From: an uncultured Lachnospiraceae bacterium
GTDB lineage: Bacteria > Bacillota > Clostridia > Lachnospirales > Lachnospiraceae
Direction of reading: 5' to 3'
Assembly: GCA_900316165.1 (NCBI GenBank)
Contig: ONBW01000017.1
Coordinates: 1 to 44,545 of the forward strand
Length of the DNA: 44,545 nt
Part shown: piece after piece, positions 35,161 to 43,612 of the stretch
How the letters are laid out: the number at the start of each line of letters is the position of its first letter
Position numbering within the stretch: position 1 is the first letter of the stretch
Position numbers and translations under genes: made by a program
Notes under the pieces: model-generated
What the model saw: the letters and a program-made list of their open reading frames with translations, nothing else
Told to the model about the DNA's origin: nothing
Database searches by the model: none

Positions 35161-36074
35161 TGGAAATCATAAAAGGAATAGAAAACTATCTTCATACATT
35201 TCCGACTGCTGTAACTGTCGGCAAATTCGACGGGATCCACCAGGGACATGAGGCACTTGTTTCTCTTATTACAAGTGAAAAGAACCTTAAAAGCGTAATG
35301 GTCACTTTTGGAAAGTCGCCTAAGCAGGTGCTCTTCGATCCTGATATGAAGTTTATCGTTACGGAAGAGGAGAGGAACGCTATCCTTGAAAAACAGGGGA
35401 TTGATATTCTTCTTATCCTGCCTTTTGACGATGACCTGATGCACTTATCTCCTGAGGATTTCATCGGGATGCTTGTAGAAAAGGTGCATATGCGTTACAT
35501 GGCAGTAGGAAGTGACTTCACCTTTGGCTACATGGGAGCCGGAAACACCACTCTTCTTAAAAAGCTTTCAGATGAGCTTCACTTCAAATGCGATGTGATC
35601 AAAAAAATCCAGGAGGACGGAGCTGATATAAGCTCTACCCGAATCAGGGATTTGATTAAAAAAGGAGATGTGAAGGAAGCGAGAAGACTCCTGGGCAGAC
35701 CGTATTTTATCTATGGAGATATAGTACACGGAAAGCACATAGGAACAGGAATGGGAATCCCTACGATAAATCTTATCCCGCCTGAAAAGAAGCTGCTTCC
35801 CCCATTCGGAGTTTATATCACGACTGTAGATATCGGCGGACGTATCTATCACGGTGTCACAAATGTGGGCAATAACCCTACTATATCAGATGGCAACCGG
35901 ATTACGGTAGAGACCAATCTTCTCGATGTGAATACTAATCTCTACGGTGAGACGGCAGCGGTTACTTTTTACGAATACCTAAGACCGCAGAAGAAATTCG
36001 AAAGTATCGAGGCTCTTAAGGCAGAGATAGAAAAAAATATCCGACAAGCAAGAGAATTTTTCAATCGTGATTGA
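35160..36074 (+). CDS. ribF: Bifunctional riboflavin kinase/FAD synthetase RibF
   Basis: Converts riboflavin to FMN and then FAD, 304 aa. The N-terminal nucleotidyltransferase domain has VGKFDGIHQGHEAL (with the HxGH-like motif) and SSTRIRDLIKKGDV; the C-terminal kinase domain has GTGMGIPTINL and GVTNVGNNPTI. ATG 35160 overlaps the truB stop; an in-frame upstream ATG at 35130 inside truB is unlikely. It ends right at the rpsO promoter. Confidence 0.94.
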   Translation: MEIIKGIENYLHTFPTAVTVGKFDGIHQGHEALVSLITSEKNLKSVMVTFGKSPKQVLFDPDMKFIVTEEERNAILEKQGIDILLILPFDDDLMHLSPEDFIGMLVEKVHMRYMAVGSDFTFGYMGAGNTTLLKKLSDELHFKCDVIKKIQEDGADISSTRIRDLIKKGDVKEARRLLGRPYFIYGDIVHGKHIGTGMGIPTINLIPPEKKLLPPFGVYITTVDIGGRIYHGVTNVGNNPTISDGNRITVETNLLDVNTNLYGETAAVTFYEYLRPQKKFESIEALKAEIEKNIRQAREFFNRD

Positions 36075-36099
36075 CAAGTATATATCTTTATGATATTAT
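36071..36099 (+). promoter_or_regulatory. rpsO promoter
   Basis: Consensus TTGACA (36071-36076), 17-bp spacer, TATTAT (36094-36099) with extended-10 TG at 36091-36092. The -35 overlaps the ribF stop. Confidence 0.8.
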
Positions 36100-36105
36100 T
36101 TTCTA

Positions 36106-36187
36106 GTTGTTTTCCACGCCCTGAGGTTCGAGCAATCCGACGGCCGCATGGTGTGCGAAGTATTTTTTAAAGAAAGGATCCAAAGAA
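36106..36187 (+). promoter_or_regulatory. Leader of rpsO, possible S15 autoregulatory RNA
   Basis: The roughly 80-nt leader between promoter and rpsO is GC-rich and structured in its middle (about 36117-36165), with CGCA...TGCG and related complementary pieces, in contrast to the AT-rich surroundings. Many bacteria regulate rpsO through an S15-binding leader; this is a candidate, fold not verified. Confidence 0.4.
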
Positions 36188-36454
36188 ATGATCACAAAAG
36201 AGAAAAAGACAGAAATCATCAACAAGTATGCCCGCAGCGAGGGAGATACTGGTTCACCTGAGGTTCAGGTAGCAGTTCTTTCTGAGAGAATCGCTGAGCT
36301 TACAGAGCACTTAAAGCAGAATCCTAAGGATCATCACTCAAGACGTGGACTTCTGAAGATGGTTGGTAAGAGAAGAAACCTTTTAGCATACTTAAAGAAC
36401 AAGGATATCGAGCGTTATCGTAACCTTATCTCAAGCCTTGGTCTTCGTAAGTAA
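36188..36454 (+). CDS. rpsO: 30S ribosomal protein S15
   Basis: 88-aa primary 16S rRNA-binding protein. The sequence is canonical, with [36 protein letters not shown] and the C-terminal [20 protein letters not shown] precedes ATG 36188. It precedes pnp as in E. coli and most bacteria. Confidence 0.98.
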   Translation: MITKEKKTEIINKYARSEGDTGSPEVQVAVLSERIAELTEHLKQNPKDHHSRRGLLKMVGKRRNLLAYLKNKDIERYRNLISSLGLRK

Positions 36455-36467
36455 TTATGCAACTTTA

Positions 36468-36500
36468 CAGGGGCTTTATTCACTAAGGCCTCTGTTTTTT
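36468..36500 (+). terminator. rpsO terminator
   Basis: CAGGGGCTTT (36468-36477) pairs with AAGGCCTCTG (36485-36494) using G-U pairs, followed by six T. It separates rpsO from pnp, with read-through likely as pnp has no clear promoter. Confidence 0.8.
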
Positions 36501-36507
36501 AGTTTAA

Positions 36508-36568
36508 GAAACAGTCATGGAAACAGACTGATCAGAGTATTCTGATCCGTTTATCCTGTGACTGTTTC
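36508..36568 (+). promoter_or_regulatory. Long hairpin in pnp leader
   Basis: The 10-bp outer stem GAAACAGTCA (36508-36517)/TGACTGTTTC (36559-36568) encloses an inner stem GATCAGA (36530-36536)/TCTGATC (36541-36547) with further pairing between. The 3' arm ends 3 nt before the pnp ribosome site. It resembles the RNase III-cleaved hairpin through which E. coli PNPase controls its own mRNA. Confidence 0.7.
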
Positions 36569-36583
36569 GTGAAAGGACATTCT

Positions 36584-38683
36584 ATGCTTAGAAAAACTTA
36601 TCAGATGGACCTTGCCGGAAAGCCTTTAAAGATTGAGGTTGGTAAGGTCGCAGCTCAGGCGAATGGAGCAGTGCTTATTTCTTACGGAGATACCACAGTT
36701 CTTTCCACTGCTACAGCATCAGACCAGCCAAGAGAGGGCGTTGATTTCTTCCCTCTTTCAGTTGAGTTCGAGGAGAAGTTCTACTCTATCGGTAAAATCC
36801 CTGGAGGATTCAACAAGCGTGAGGGTAAGGCCTCAGAGAACTCAGTTCTTACAGCCCGTGTTATCGACCGTCCTATGAGACCGCTTTTCCCAAAGGATTT
36901 CAGAAACGACGTTACTCTTAACAATCTCGTTCTCTCTGTTGATCCTGAGTGCAGACCGGAGCTTGTAGCTATGATCGGAACAGCTATGGCTACCTGTATT
37001 TCAGATATCCCATTTGACGGTCCTTGTGCTATGACTCAGATCGGTATGAAGGACGGAGAGTTCATCGTAAACCCTTCACAGGCTGACTGGGACTTCGGTG
37101 ATCTTCAGCTTACTGTTGCTTCTACCCGTGATAAAGTCATCATGATCGAGGCTGGTGCAAACCTTATCTCTGATGATACAATGATCGAGGCTATCTACAA
37201 GGCTCATGACGTAAACCAGCAGATCATTAAGCTTATCGATCAGATGGTTTCAGAGGTCGGCAAGGAGAAGTTTACATACGAGAGCTGTGCTGTTCCAGAT
37301 CAGATGCTTGAGGACATCAAGAAAATCGTTCCTCCGGCTGAGATGGAGGAGGTTGTATTTACAGATGATAAGCAGACCCGTGAGGCTAATATTGCAGCTA
37401 TAACAGAGCGCCTTTCAGAGGCTTTTGCTGATAACGAGGATTACCTGGCACTTTTACCAGATGCAGTTTATCTCTATCAGAAGAAGACTGTAAGAAAGAT
37501 GATCCTCAAGGATCACAAGAGACCAGACGGACGTGAGATAACTCAGATCAGACCTCTTTCAGCTGAGGTAGACCTGATCCCTAGAGTTCACGGTTCTTCA
37601 ATGTTTACCAGAGGTCAGACTCAGATCTGTGATATTGTAACACTTGCTCCTCTTTCGGAGGTCCAGAGAGTTGAGGGACTTGACCCGAATATCACAGAGA
37701 AGAGATACATCCACCAGTACAATTTCCCTTCATACTCTGTAGGTGAGACCAAGCCTTCAAGAGGACCAGGACGTAGAGAAATCGGACACGGAGCTCTTGC
37801 AGAGAGAGCCTTAAAGCCAGTTCTTCCTTCAATTGAGGAGTTCCCATATGCTATCCGTGCCGTATCAGAGACCTTCGAGTCAAACGGTTCTACATCAATG
37901 GCTTCTACCTGCGCTTCATGTATGTCACTTATGGCTGCAGGTGTTCCTATAAAGGACATGGTAGCTGGTATCTCCTGCGGACTTGTAACCGGAGACACAG
38001 ATGATGACTACATCGTACTTACCGATATCCAGGGACTCGAGGATTTCTTCGGCGACATGGATTTCAAGGTTACAGGAACTCATGACGGAATCTCAGCTAT
38101 TCAGATGGATATCAAGATTCACGGTCTCACAAGACCTATAGTAGAAGAGGCCATTCACAGAGCTCATGAGGCCAGAAACTTCATCATGGATACCTGCATG
38201 AGCAAAGCCATTGCAGCTCCAAGAGATCATGTGGCAGCACTTGCACCAAAGATTTCATTCATCCAGATCCCTGTTGAGAAGATTGGTGATGTAGTAGGTC
38301 AGAAGGGTAAGACTATTAATGAGATCATTGCCCGTACAGGTGCAAAGGTCGATATAGATGATGACGGCAGAGTATCTGTAAGCTCTCTTGATCCTGAGGC
38401 TAATGAGAAGGCTATCGAGATGATTAAGACTATCGTTACAGACTTCCACAAGGGACAGATCCTCAAGGGAACAGTCGTATCGATAAAGGAATTCGGTGCC
38501 TTCGTAGAGTTCGCTCCTGGTAAGGAGGGAATGGTACACATCTCAAAGATTGCTCCTGAGCGTATCGAGCACGTCGAGGATGTGCTCACACTTGGAGATA
38601 AGGTTACTGTTATCTGCCTTGGAAAAGACAAGACAGGCCGTATGAGCTTCTCCATCAAGGACGTTCCAAAGGACGCAAAGTAA
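36584..38683 (+). CDS. pnp: Polyribonucleotide nucleotidyltransferase (PNPase)
   Basis: 3'-to-5' phosphorolytic exoribonuclease, 699 aa from ATG 36584, which lies 6 nt after GAAAGGA; GTG 36569 would sit inside the leader hairpin. Two RNase PH domains (first with GKIPGGFNKREGK and RPLFPKDF; second with RDHKRPDGRE-like and HGSSMFTRGQTQ, GETKPSRGPGRREIGHG) flank an alpha-helical linker. KH (VGQKGKTINEIIARTGAKVDI) and S1 (GTVVSIKEFGAFVEFAPGKEG) domains follow. Ends with a terminator. Confidence 0.97.
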   Translation: MLRKTYQMDLAGKPLKIEVGKVAAQANGAVLISYGDTTVLSTATASDQPREGVDFFPLSVEFEEKFYSIGKIPGGFNKREGKASENSVLTARVIDRPMRPLFPKDFRNDVTLNNLVLSVDPECRPELVAMIGTAMATCISDIPFDGPCAMTQIGMKDGEFIVNPSQADWDFGDLQLTVASTRDKVIMIEAGANLISDDTMIEAIYKAHDVNQQIIKLIDQMVSEVGKEKFTYESCAVPDQMLEDIKKIVPPAEMEEVVFTDDKQTREANIAAITERLSEAFADNEDYLALLPDAVYLYQKKTVRKMILKDHKRPDGREITQIRPLSAEVDLIPRVHGSSMFTRGQTQICDIVTLAPLSEVQRVEGLDPNITEKRYIHQYNFPSYSVGETKPSRGPGRREIGHGALAERALKPVLPSIEEFPYAIRAVSETFESNGSTSMASTCASCMSLMAAGVPIKDMVAGISCGLVTGDTDDDYIVLTDIQGLEDFFGDMDFKVTGTHDGISAIQMDIKIHGLTRPIVEEAIHRAHEARNFIMDTCMSKAIAAPRDHVAALAPKISFIQIPVEKIGDVVGQKGKTINEIIARTGAKVDIDDDGRVSVSSLDPEANEKAIEMIKTIVTDFHKGQILKGTVVSIKEFGAFVEFAPGKEGMVHISKIAPERIEHVEDVLTLGDKVTVICLGKDKTGRMSFSIKDVPKDAK

Positions 38684-38736
38684 CTAAATGATTTCAGAGT
38701 CAAAACCCAAGCATAACTGCTTGTGAGATTTTCACC

Positions 38737-38780
38737 CCGCCACAGAGAATTGAGCCTGCTTTTTTCTGTGGCGGTATTTT
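38737..38780 (+). terminator. pnp terminator
   Basis: Perfect 10-bp stem CCGCCACAGA (38737-38746)/TCTGTGGCGG (38765-38774), 18-nt loop, followed by TATTTTTAT. Confidence 0.9.
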
Positions 38781-38790
38781 TATAAAAGCT

Positions 38791-40065
38791 ATGAAAATAA
38801 TAGTTGTTGGTGCCGGAGCAGCCGGAATGGCAGCCGCTGTCTCAGCTGCAGAAAAGGGCGCAAAGGTCACGATCCTTGAAAGAAATGAAAAGGCCGGAAA
38901 GAAAATCTATATCACAGGGAAAGGCAGATGTAATTTCACAAACGCTGCTCCGATAGATGATTTCTATGCAAATATTGTTACGAATCCGAAGTTTATGTAT
39001 TCGGCCTTTGCCCACTTTGACAATAATGACCTGATAAAGTTCATAGAGGATTCAGGAGTGCGGACAAAGGTCGAGCGCGGTGGAAGGCTTTTTCCAGAGT
39101 CAGACCGTGCTTCGGATATCACAAAGGCCTTCACTAATAGACTGCATGAGCTTGGTGTAGAGATAAAGCTTAATACAAGGGTCTTAGGACTTATAGAGGA
39201 GAATGGCGCTGTAGTCGGCGTAAAAGCCTGCGAGGAGGGCCATATCTCCTCACAGAGGGAGTACAGAGCAGATGCCGTAATCCTAGCCTGCGGAGGTAAG
39301 TCCTATCCTACGACAGGATCGGATGGAAATATTATCCCGGTACTGAAGAACTTAGGCCTTAAGGAAAATGAATGTTATCCAGCCTTAGTTCCCTTAGAGA
39401 CTGAGGAAGACTACATCAAAGAGATGCAGGGGCTATCACTTAAAAACGTCGAGCTTCGTATTTTTTCAGAGAAGAAGAAAAAGCCGATTTACGACGAATT
39501 CGGTGAGATGCTCTTTACGCACTTCGGGATATCAGGACCGATAGTTCTCTCAGCCTCTTCGAAAATTGCAAAAACTCTTATAAAAGAGGAACAGCTTAAG
39601 GCCGAAATCGACCTAAAGCCTCATCTTGAGGAAGAGAAGCTCAGAAACAGACTGATCCGAATAGTTGAGGAAAATCCAAACAAGAGCTTTGCACACTTCT
39701 TCGATGACCTGCTACCTTCTAAAATGATTCCGGTCATGCTTGAGCTTTCTGGTATTGATACATCAAAGAAGCTCAATTCTGTGACAAAGCAGGAGAGGGA
39801 AGAGGTGCTTAATCTTCTTAGACACTTCCCACTTACGATAACAGGAACCCGTGGCTTTAAGGAGGCAATCATCACTGGCGGCGGCCTGTCTGTAAAAGAG
39901 GTGGATCCGAAGACGATGCAGGTGAAGAAGTTCCCTGGTCTTTATGCCTGCGGTGAGATGCTCGATGTCGACGCCCTGACAGGCGGCTTTAATCTGCAGA
40001 GTGCTTTCTCTATGGGCGCGCTCGCAGGTTATTCGGCGGCATTATCACAGACCAGTCGTTATTGA
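38791..40065 (+). CDS. BaiN/HI0933-like FAD-dependent oxidoreductase
   Basis: 424-aa flavoprotein of the HI0933/BaiN family ('aminoacetone oxidase family FAD-binding enzyme'). The N-terminal dinucleotide fold is VVGAGAAGMAAAVSAAEKG, followed by the family signature KKIYITGKGRCNFTNA, ERGGRLFPESDRASDI and the C-terminal GGLSVKEVDP and YACGEMLDVDALTGGFNLQ. ATG 38791 comes 10 nt after TATTTTTATA and has no ribosome site, so its transcript may be nearly leaderless. In clostridia this gene commonly precedes cmk, as here. Substrate not known; a role in bile-acid chemistry is reported for only a few members. Confidence 0.9.
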   Translation: MKIIVVGAGAAGMAAAVSAAEKGAKVTILERNEKAGKKIYITGKGRCNFTNAAPIDDFYANIVTNPKFMYSAFAHFDNNDLIKFIEDSGVRTKVERGGRLFPESDRASDITKAFTNRLHELGVEIKLNTRVLGLIEENGAVVGVKACEEGHISSQREYRADAVILACGGKSYPTTGSDGNIIPVLKNLGLKENECYPALVPLETEEDYIKEMQGLSLKNVELRIFSEKKKKPIYDEFGEMLFTHFGISGPIVLSASSKIAKTLIKEEQLKAEIDLKPHLEEEKLRNRLIRIVEENPNKSFAHFFDDLLPSKMIPVMLELSGIDTSKKLNSVTKQEREEVLNLLRHFPLTITGTRGFKEAIITGGGLSVKEVDPKTMQVKKFPGLYACGEMLDVDALTGGFNLQSAFSMGALAGYSAALSQTSRY

Positions 40066-40146
40066 TAACAGCGGCCACGAGCAACGGCTCACTAGGTCAC
40101 GTCTATCAGTGGCAGCAGTACAAATACGAGCATTAAGGAGGTAAAA

Positions 40147-40803
40147 ATGAGTAAGCAGATAGCGATAGATGGTCCGGCTGGAGCCGGAAAGAGCACGATA
40201 GCAAAGAGACTAGCTAAGGAGCTCTCGTTTGTGTATGTGGATACTGGTGCTATGTACAGAAGCATCGGTCTTTATATGATAAAAAACGGCATCGATATCC
40301 ATGACAAGGATGCAGTAGAGAAAGCTTCAGAGAAGGCTGATGTAAGCCTTAAGTATATAGACGGAACTCAGCACGTAATCCTTAACGGAGAGGATGTATC
40401 TGATCAGATAAGGACAGAGGAGGTAAGCAAGGCAGCAAGTGTCGTAAGCGCCTACCCACAGGTCAGAAAGAACCTTACAGCCTTACAGAAAAAGCTCGCT
40501 GAGTCTGAAAATGTCGTAATGGACGGAAGAGATATCGGTACCTGCGTGCTTCCTAATGCTGATCTTAAAATCTATCTGACAGCCTCAGCTGAGGTCCGTG
40601 GTAAGAGGCGTTTCAAAGAGCTTACCGCAAAGGGCGAGAAGGCTGACCTTACTGAGATAGTTGAGGATATCAAGAAGCGTGATGAGGCCGATATGACCCG
40701 TGAGATTTCCCCTCTCAAGAAGGCGGACGATGCTGTAGAAGTAGACTCTTCAGATATGACAATAGATGATGTAGTAGCACGGATAAAGGGTCTCTATGAC
40801 TGA
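40147..40803 (+). CDS. cmk: Cytidylate kinase
   Basis: Phosphorylates CMP and dCMP, 218 aa. P-loop AIDGPAGAGKSTIAK at the N-terminus, substrate-binding YVDTGAMYRSIGLY, and the MDGRDIGTCVLPNADLKIYL block with the lid KKRDEADMTREISPLKKA. AAGGAGG precedes ATG 40147. The last 8 nt overlap the next gene. Confidence 0.96.
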   Translation: MSKQIAIDGPAGAGKSTIAKRLAKELSFVYVDTGAMYRSIGLYMIKNGIDIHDKDAVEKASEKADVSLKYIDGTQHVILNGEDVSDQIRTEEVSKAASVVSAYPQVRKNLTALQKKLAESENVVMDGRDIGTCVLPNADLKIYLTASAEVRGKRRFKELTAKGEKADLTEIVEDIKKRDEADMTREISPLKKADDAVEVDSSDMTIDDVVARIKGLYD

Positions 40804-41683
40804 TAGTATTTTTACAAGGATAAATGACAGATACTCTGGAATGACGAAAGGGCAGCAGCAGCTCTCGGCTTACATCACCGACTGTATAGACAAGGCAGCT
40901 TTTATGAATGCGGCTGAACTTGGCGCAAACGTTGGAGTCAGTGAATCAACTGTCGTAAGGTTTGCGTCATTCCTGGGATATTCTGGGTACAAGGATTTTG
41001 CCGCTGCGATGGCGCACGAGGTAAAAAGCCACCTGATTCCTCAGGGACCGAAGGAGGCTCCTTATATCTCAGCGGATATAAAAGATACTCTTACCGACAC
41101 CTTAAAGCAGGATATAGAAAACCTCGAGAATACGAAAAATGCCATAGATCACGGTGCTTTCTTAAATGCTATAGATCTGCTTCTTAATGCTAAGCGGGTT
41201 TTTGTAGTCGGAGTAAGGTCATCAGCGCCACTCGCAGATTATCTGGCCATGTATCTGCGTCAGGCACTGCCTGATGTAAGAGTTTTATCAAAGGGCAGCA
41301 TTCAGCATTTTTTCTATGAGGTACTTGACCTCGATGAGGACGATGTGGTCGTCGGGATAAGCTTCCCAGGCTATTCTCTTTCGGTGCTTCGTCTCCTCGA
41401 ATATGCCAGGACCAGGAACACACCTGTCATTACTCTTACAGACAGCGTGCATTCGCCGATGAATATGTATTCCACCTGCAATCTTACAGCAGCGTGTGAA
41501 AGGAATGCATTTGCATCTTCTCCTGTAGCTGCAATGAGTGTTGTAAGTGCACTTATGATGGGCGTGCTCTCAAAGTGCTCAGACAAGGTTCGTGAGCGGA
41601 ACAGACAGATGGAAGAACTTTTAAATGAATTTGATTTTTCAGGGGCCGACAGAATGGACCCATTAAAGGATTCTGCTTTATGA
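40796..41683 (+). CDS. MurR/RpiR family transcriptional regulator
   Basis: 295-aa sugar-phosphate-responsive regulator. The N-terminal HTH_6 domain (about 1-77) contains AAELGANVGVSESTVVRFASFLGYSGYKDF, read in two parts; the C-terminal SIS domain (about 125-265) has VFVVGVRSSAPLADYLAMYL and VVVGISFPGYS. It overlaps both cmk and ispH (ATGA at 41680), so it is a translationally linked member of the operon rather than an adjacent control gene. Its sugar ligand is unknown. Confidence 0.9.
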   Translation: MTDSIFTRINDRYSGMTKGQQQLSAYITDCIDKAAFMNAAELGANVGVSESTVVRFASFLGYSGYKDFAAAMAHEVKSHLIPQGPKEAPYISADIKDTLTDTLKQDIENLENTKNAIDHGAFLNAIDLLLNAKRVFVVGVRSSAPLADYLAMYLRQALPDVRVLSKGSIQHFFYEVLDLDEDDVVVGISFPGYSLSVLRLLEYARTRNTPVITLTDSVHSPMNMYSTCNLTAACERNAFASSPVAAMSVVSALMMGVLSKCSDKVRERNRQMEELLNEFDFSGADRMDPLKDSAL

Positions 41684-42534
41684 ATATTATTTTAGCTGAG
41701 AGCGCAGGCTTCTGCTTTGGCGTAAAGCGTGCGGTCTCAATGGTTGAGGAGCAGATAAAGCTTCACCCGGATTTAAAAATCTATACATATGGCCCGATTA
41801 TCCACAACGAAAATGTCGTTGAGGATTTCAGAAAACAGGGTGTGGAAGTCATGGCTGAGGACAGTGACCCGAAGTCATACGAAAAGGGTATTGTAATCCT
41901 GCGTTCTCATGGTGTATCAAAAAAAGTACAAAATTCGATTGAGGCCGCCGGACATGACATTGTTGACGCGACCTGCCCGTTTGTAAAAAAGATTCACAAT
42001 CTTGCGATGGAGGCTTCCGAAAAGGGAGATTATATTTTGATCATCGGAGACCGCAAACACCCCGAAATACAGGGCATTTGCGGTTGGATAGAGGGAAAGG
42101 ATTTCTCGGTTATCCAGACTGAGGAGGAAGCCGTTCATTTTTCAATGGATGATCCTAAGAGAAAAATAACCGTTCTTTCACAGACGACATTTAATCACAA
42201 GAAATTTCAGGTTTTAGTTGAAATCTTAAGGCAAAAAGGGTATGATATTAATGCTCTAAATACAATCTGTAATGCTACAGCCGAACGCCAGGATGAGGCG
42301 GCACGTATTGCTGGGGAAGTAGACGTGTGTCTCGTGATAGGCGGCAGGAACAGTTCGAATACCAGAAAGCTTTATGATATCTGCAGGCAGAAATGCCAGA
42401 AGACTTACTTTCTTGAGACAGCGGGTGATCTCGATACAGAGGTTCTTGATTCTGCGGAGAATGTCGGTATTACAGCAGGGGCATCTACCCCAGCGAAAAT
42501 TATTCAGGAGGTCATTAGTAAATGTCAGAAATGA
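41680..42534 (+). CDS. ispH: 4-hydroxy-3-methylbut-2-enyl diphosphate reductase
   Basis: Last enzyme of the MEP isoprenoid pathway, 284 aa, 4Fe-4S protein. The three cluster cysteines are in AESAGFCFGVKRAV, DATCPFVKKIH and NTICNATAERQ; the substrate motifs HGVSKKV, QTTFN and GGRNSSNT are present. In many Lachnospiraceae ispH is fused to ribosomal protein S1; here they are separate frames, with the S1 ribosome site (AGGAGG) inside the end of ispH. Confidence 0.95.
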   Translation: MNIILAESAGFCFGVKRAVSMVEEQIKLHPDLKIYTYGPIIHNENVVEDFRKQGVEVMAEDSDPKSYEKGIVILRSHGVSKKVQNSIEAAGHDIVDATCPFVKKIHNLAMEASEKGDYILIIGDRKHPEIQGICGWIEGKDFSVIQTEEEAVHFSMDDPKRKITVLSQTTFNHKKFQVLVEILRQKGYDINALNTICNATAERQDEAARIAGEVDVCLVIGGRNSSNTRKLYDICRQKCQKTYFLETAGDLDTEVLDSAENVGITAGASTPAKIIQEVISKCQK

Positions 42535-42575
42535 GTTTTGACGAAATGCTGGATGCGTCTTTCAAAGCCGGATGA
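42522..42575 (+). other. Orphan canonical rpsA start (17 codons, then stop)
   Basis: ATG 42522 follows a perfect AGGAGG and reads MSEMSFDEMLDASFKAG before TGA 42573. This is the expected opening of a Lachnospiraceae S1 protein. The rest of S1 continues from KPDEIILNIG in a different frame, so the segment that should join them appears deleted. Confidence 0.75.
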
Positions 42576-43548
42576 GATAATTCTTAATATCGGCACGAAG
42601 GCAGACGGTGTCATCACCAGAAGCGAGTACTCAAACGATTCAAACCTCGATCTTACCACAGTTACATCTGTTGGTTCCACAATGGAGGCAGTAGTAGTCA
42701 AATACAGCGAGACAGAAGGTCAGGTTACACTTTCATACAAGCGTCTTGCACAGGAGAGAGGAAATAAGCGCTTAGAGGAAGCTTTCAACAACAACGAGGT
42801 ATTAAAGGCCAAGGTAGTTCAGGTTCTTAACGGTGGTCTTTCTGCTGACGTTGACGGTGCCAGAGTATTTATCCCGGCCAGCCTTGTATCAGACACTTAT
42901 GAGAGAGACCTCTCTAAGTATAAGGATCAGGAGATTGAGTTCGTTATCACTGAGTTCAATCCTCGCAAGCGCCGCATCATCGGCGACAGAAAGCAGCTCC
43001 TTGTTGCTGAGAAGCAGAAGAAGCAGGATGAGCTTCTTGCTACTCTTAAGGTTGGCGACGTTATCGAGGGAACTGTAAAGAACGTTACTAACTTCGGTGC
43101 TTTCATCGACTTAGGCGGTATCGATGGTCTTCTTCATATCTCAGAGATGAGCTGGGGCCGTATCGATAACCCTAATAAGGTCTTCAAGAACGGCGATAAG
43201 GTTAAGGTCTTCATCAAGGACATCCACGATAACAAGATCGCTCTTTCTATGAAGTTCCCGGATCAGAACCCTTGGAACAACGCTTCTGAGAAGTATGCCG
43301 TTGGTACAATCGTTCATGGAAAAGTAGCACGTATGACAGACTTTGGTGCTTTCGTTGAGCTTGCACCTGGAGTTGATGCTCTTCTTCATGTATCTCAGAT
43401 TTCAAAAGAGCATGTAGACAAGCCTTCAGACGTATTAAAGGTTGGTCAGGAAATCGATGCTAAGATCGTTGAGTTCCGTGAGTCAGATCACAAGATCTCA
43501 CTTTCTATCAAGGCTATGGATACTGATTCAGATAAGACTGAGGAATAA
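42538..43548 (+). CDS. rpsA: Ribosomal protein S1-like, damaged N-terminus
   Basis: S1 RNA-binding protein, 336 aa if read from TTG 42538 or 331 from ATG 42553; neither has a good ribosome site. It contains a partial first S1 domain (from KPDEIILNIGTKADGVI) and three complete ones: the VLKAKVVQVLNGGLSADVDG, GTVKNVTNFGAFIDLGG and GKVARMTDFGAFVELAP segments. The natural start at 42522 is in another frame (see the orphan start). Comparison with related S1 openings suggests about 40-50 bp are missing between SFK and KPDE, length not divisible by three. The codons downstream stay highly optimised, so the lesion is recent, compensated by internal initiation, or an assembly error. Confidence 0.85.
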   Translation: MTKCWMRLSKPDEIILNIGTKADGVITRSEYSNDSNLDLTTVTSVGSTMEAVVVKYSETEGQVTLSYKRLAQERGNKRLEEAFNNNEVLKAKVVQVLNGGLSADVDGARVFIPASLVSDTYERDLSKYKDQEIEFVITEFNPRKRRIIGDRKQLLVAEKQKKQDELLATLKVGDVIEGTVKNVTNFGAFIDLGGIDGLLHISEMSWGRIDNPNKVFKNGDKVKVFIKDIHDNKIALSMKFPDQNPWNNASEKYAVGTIVHGKVARMTDFGAFVELAPGVDALLHVSQISKEHVDKPSDVLKVGQEIDAKIVEFRESDHKISLSIKAMDTDSDKTEE

Positions 43549-43570
43549 TCCTGTCATAGGATTTTTAATG

Positions 43571-43600
43571 GCGGGCGGTGTAAGCCGTCCGCTCTTTTTT
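43571..43600 (+). terminator. rpsA terminator
   Basis: GCGGGCGG (43571-43578) pairs with CCGTCCGC (43585-43592), one G-U pair, 6-nt loop, then TCTTTTTT. The cheR ribosome site GGGAGG follows immediately. Confidence 0.9.
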
Positions 43601-43612
43601 GGGAGGTTTTTT

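Noticed and set aside
42555-42580. Programmed frameshift or selenocysteine at the rpsA TGA
   Set aside because: No slippery heptamer or stimulatory hairpin is visible, and a shift would still leave about 15 codons of the S1 domain missing; a deletion explains both.
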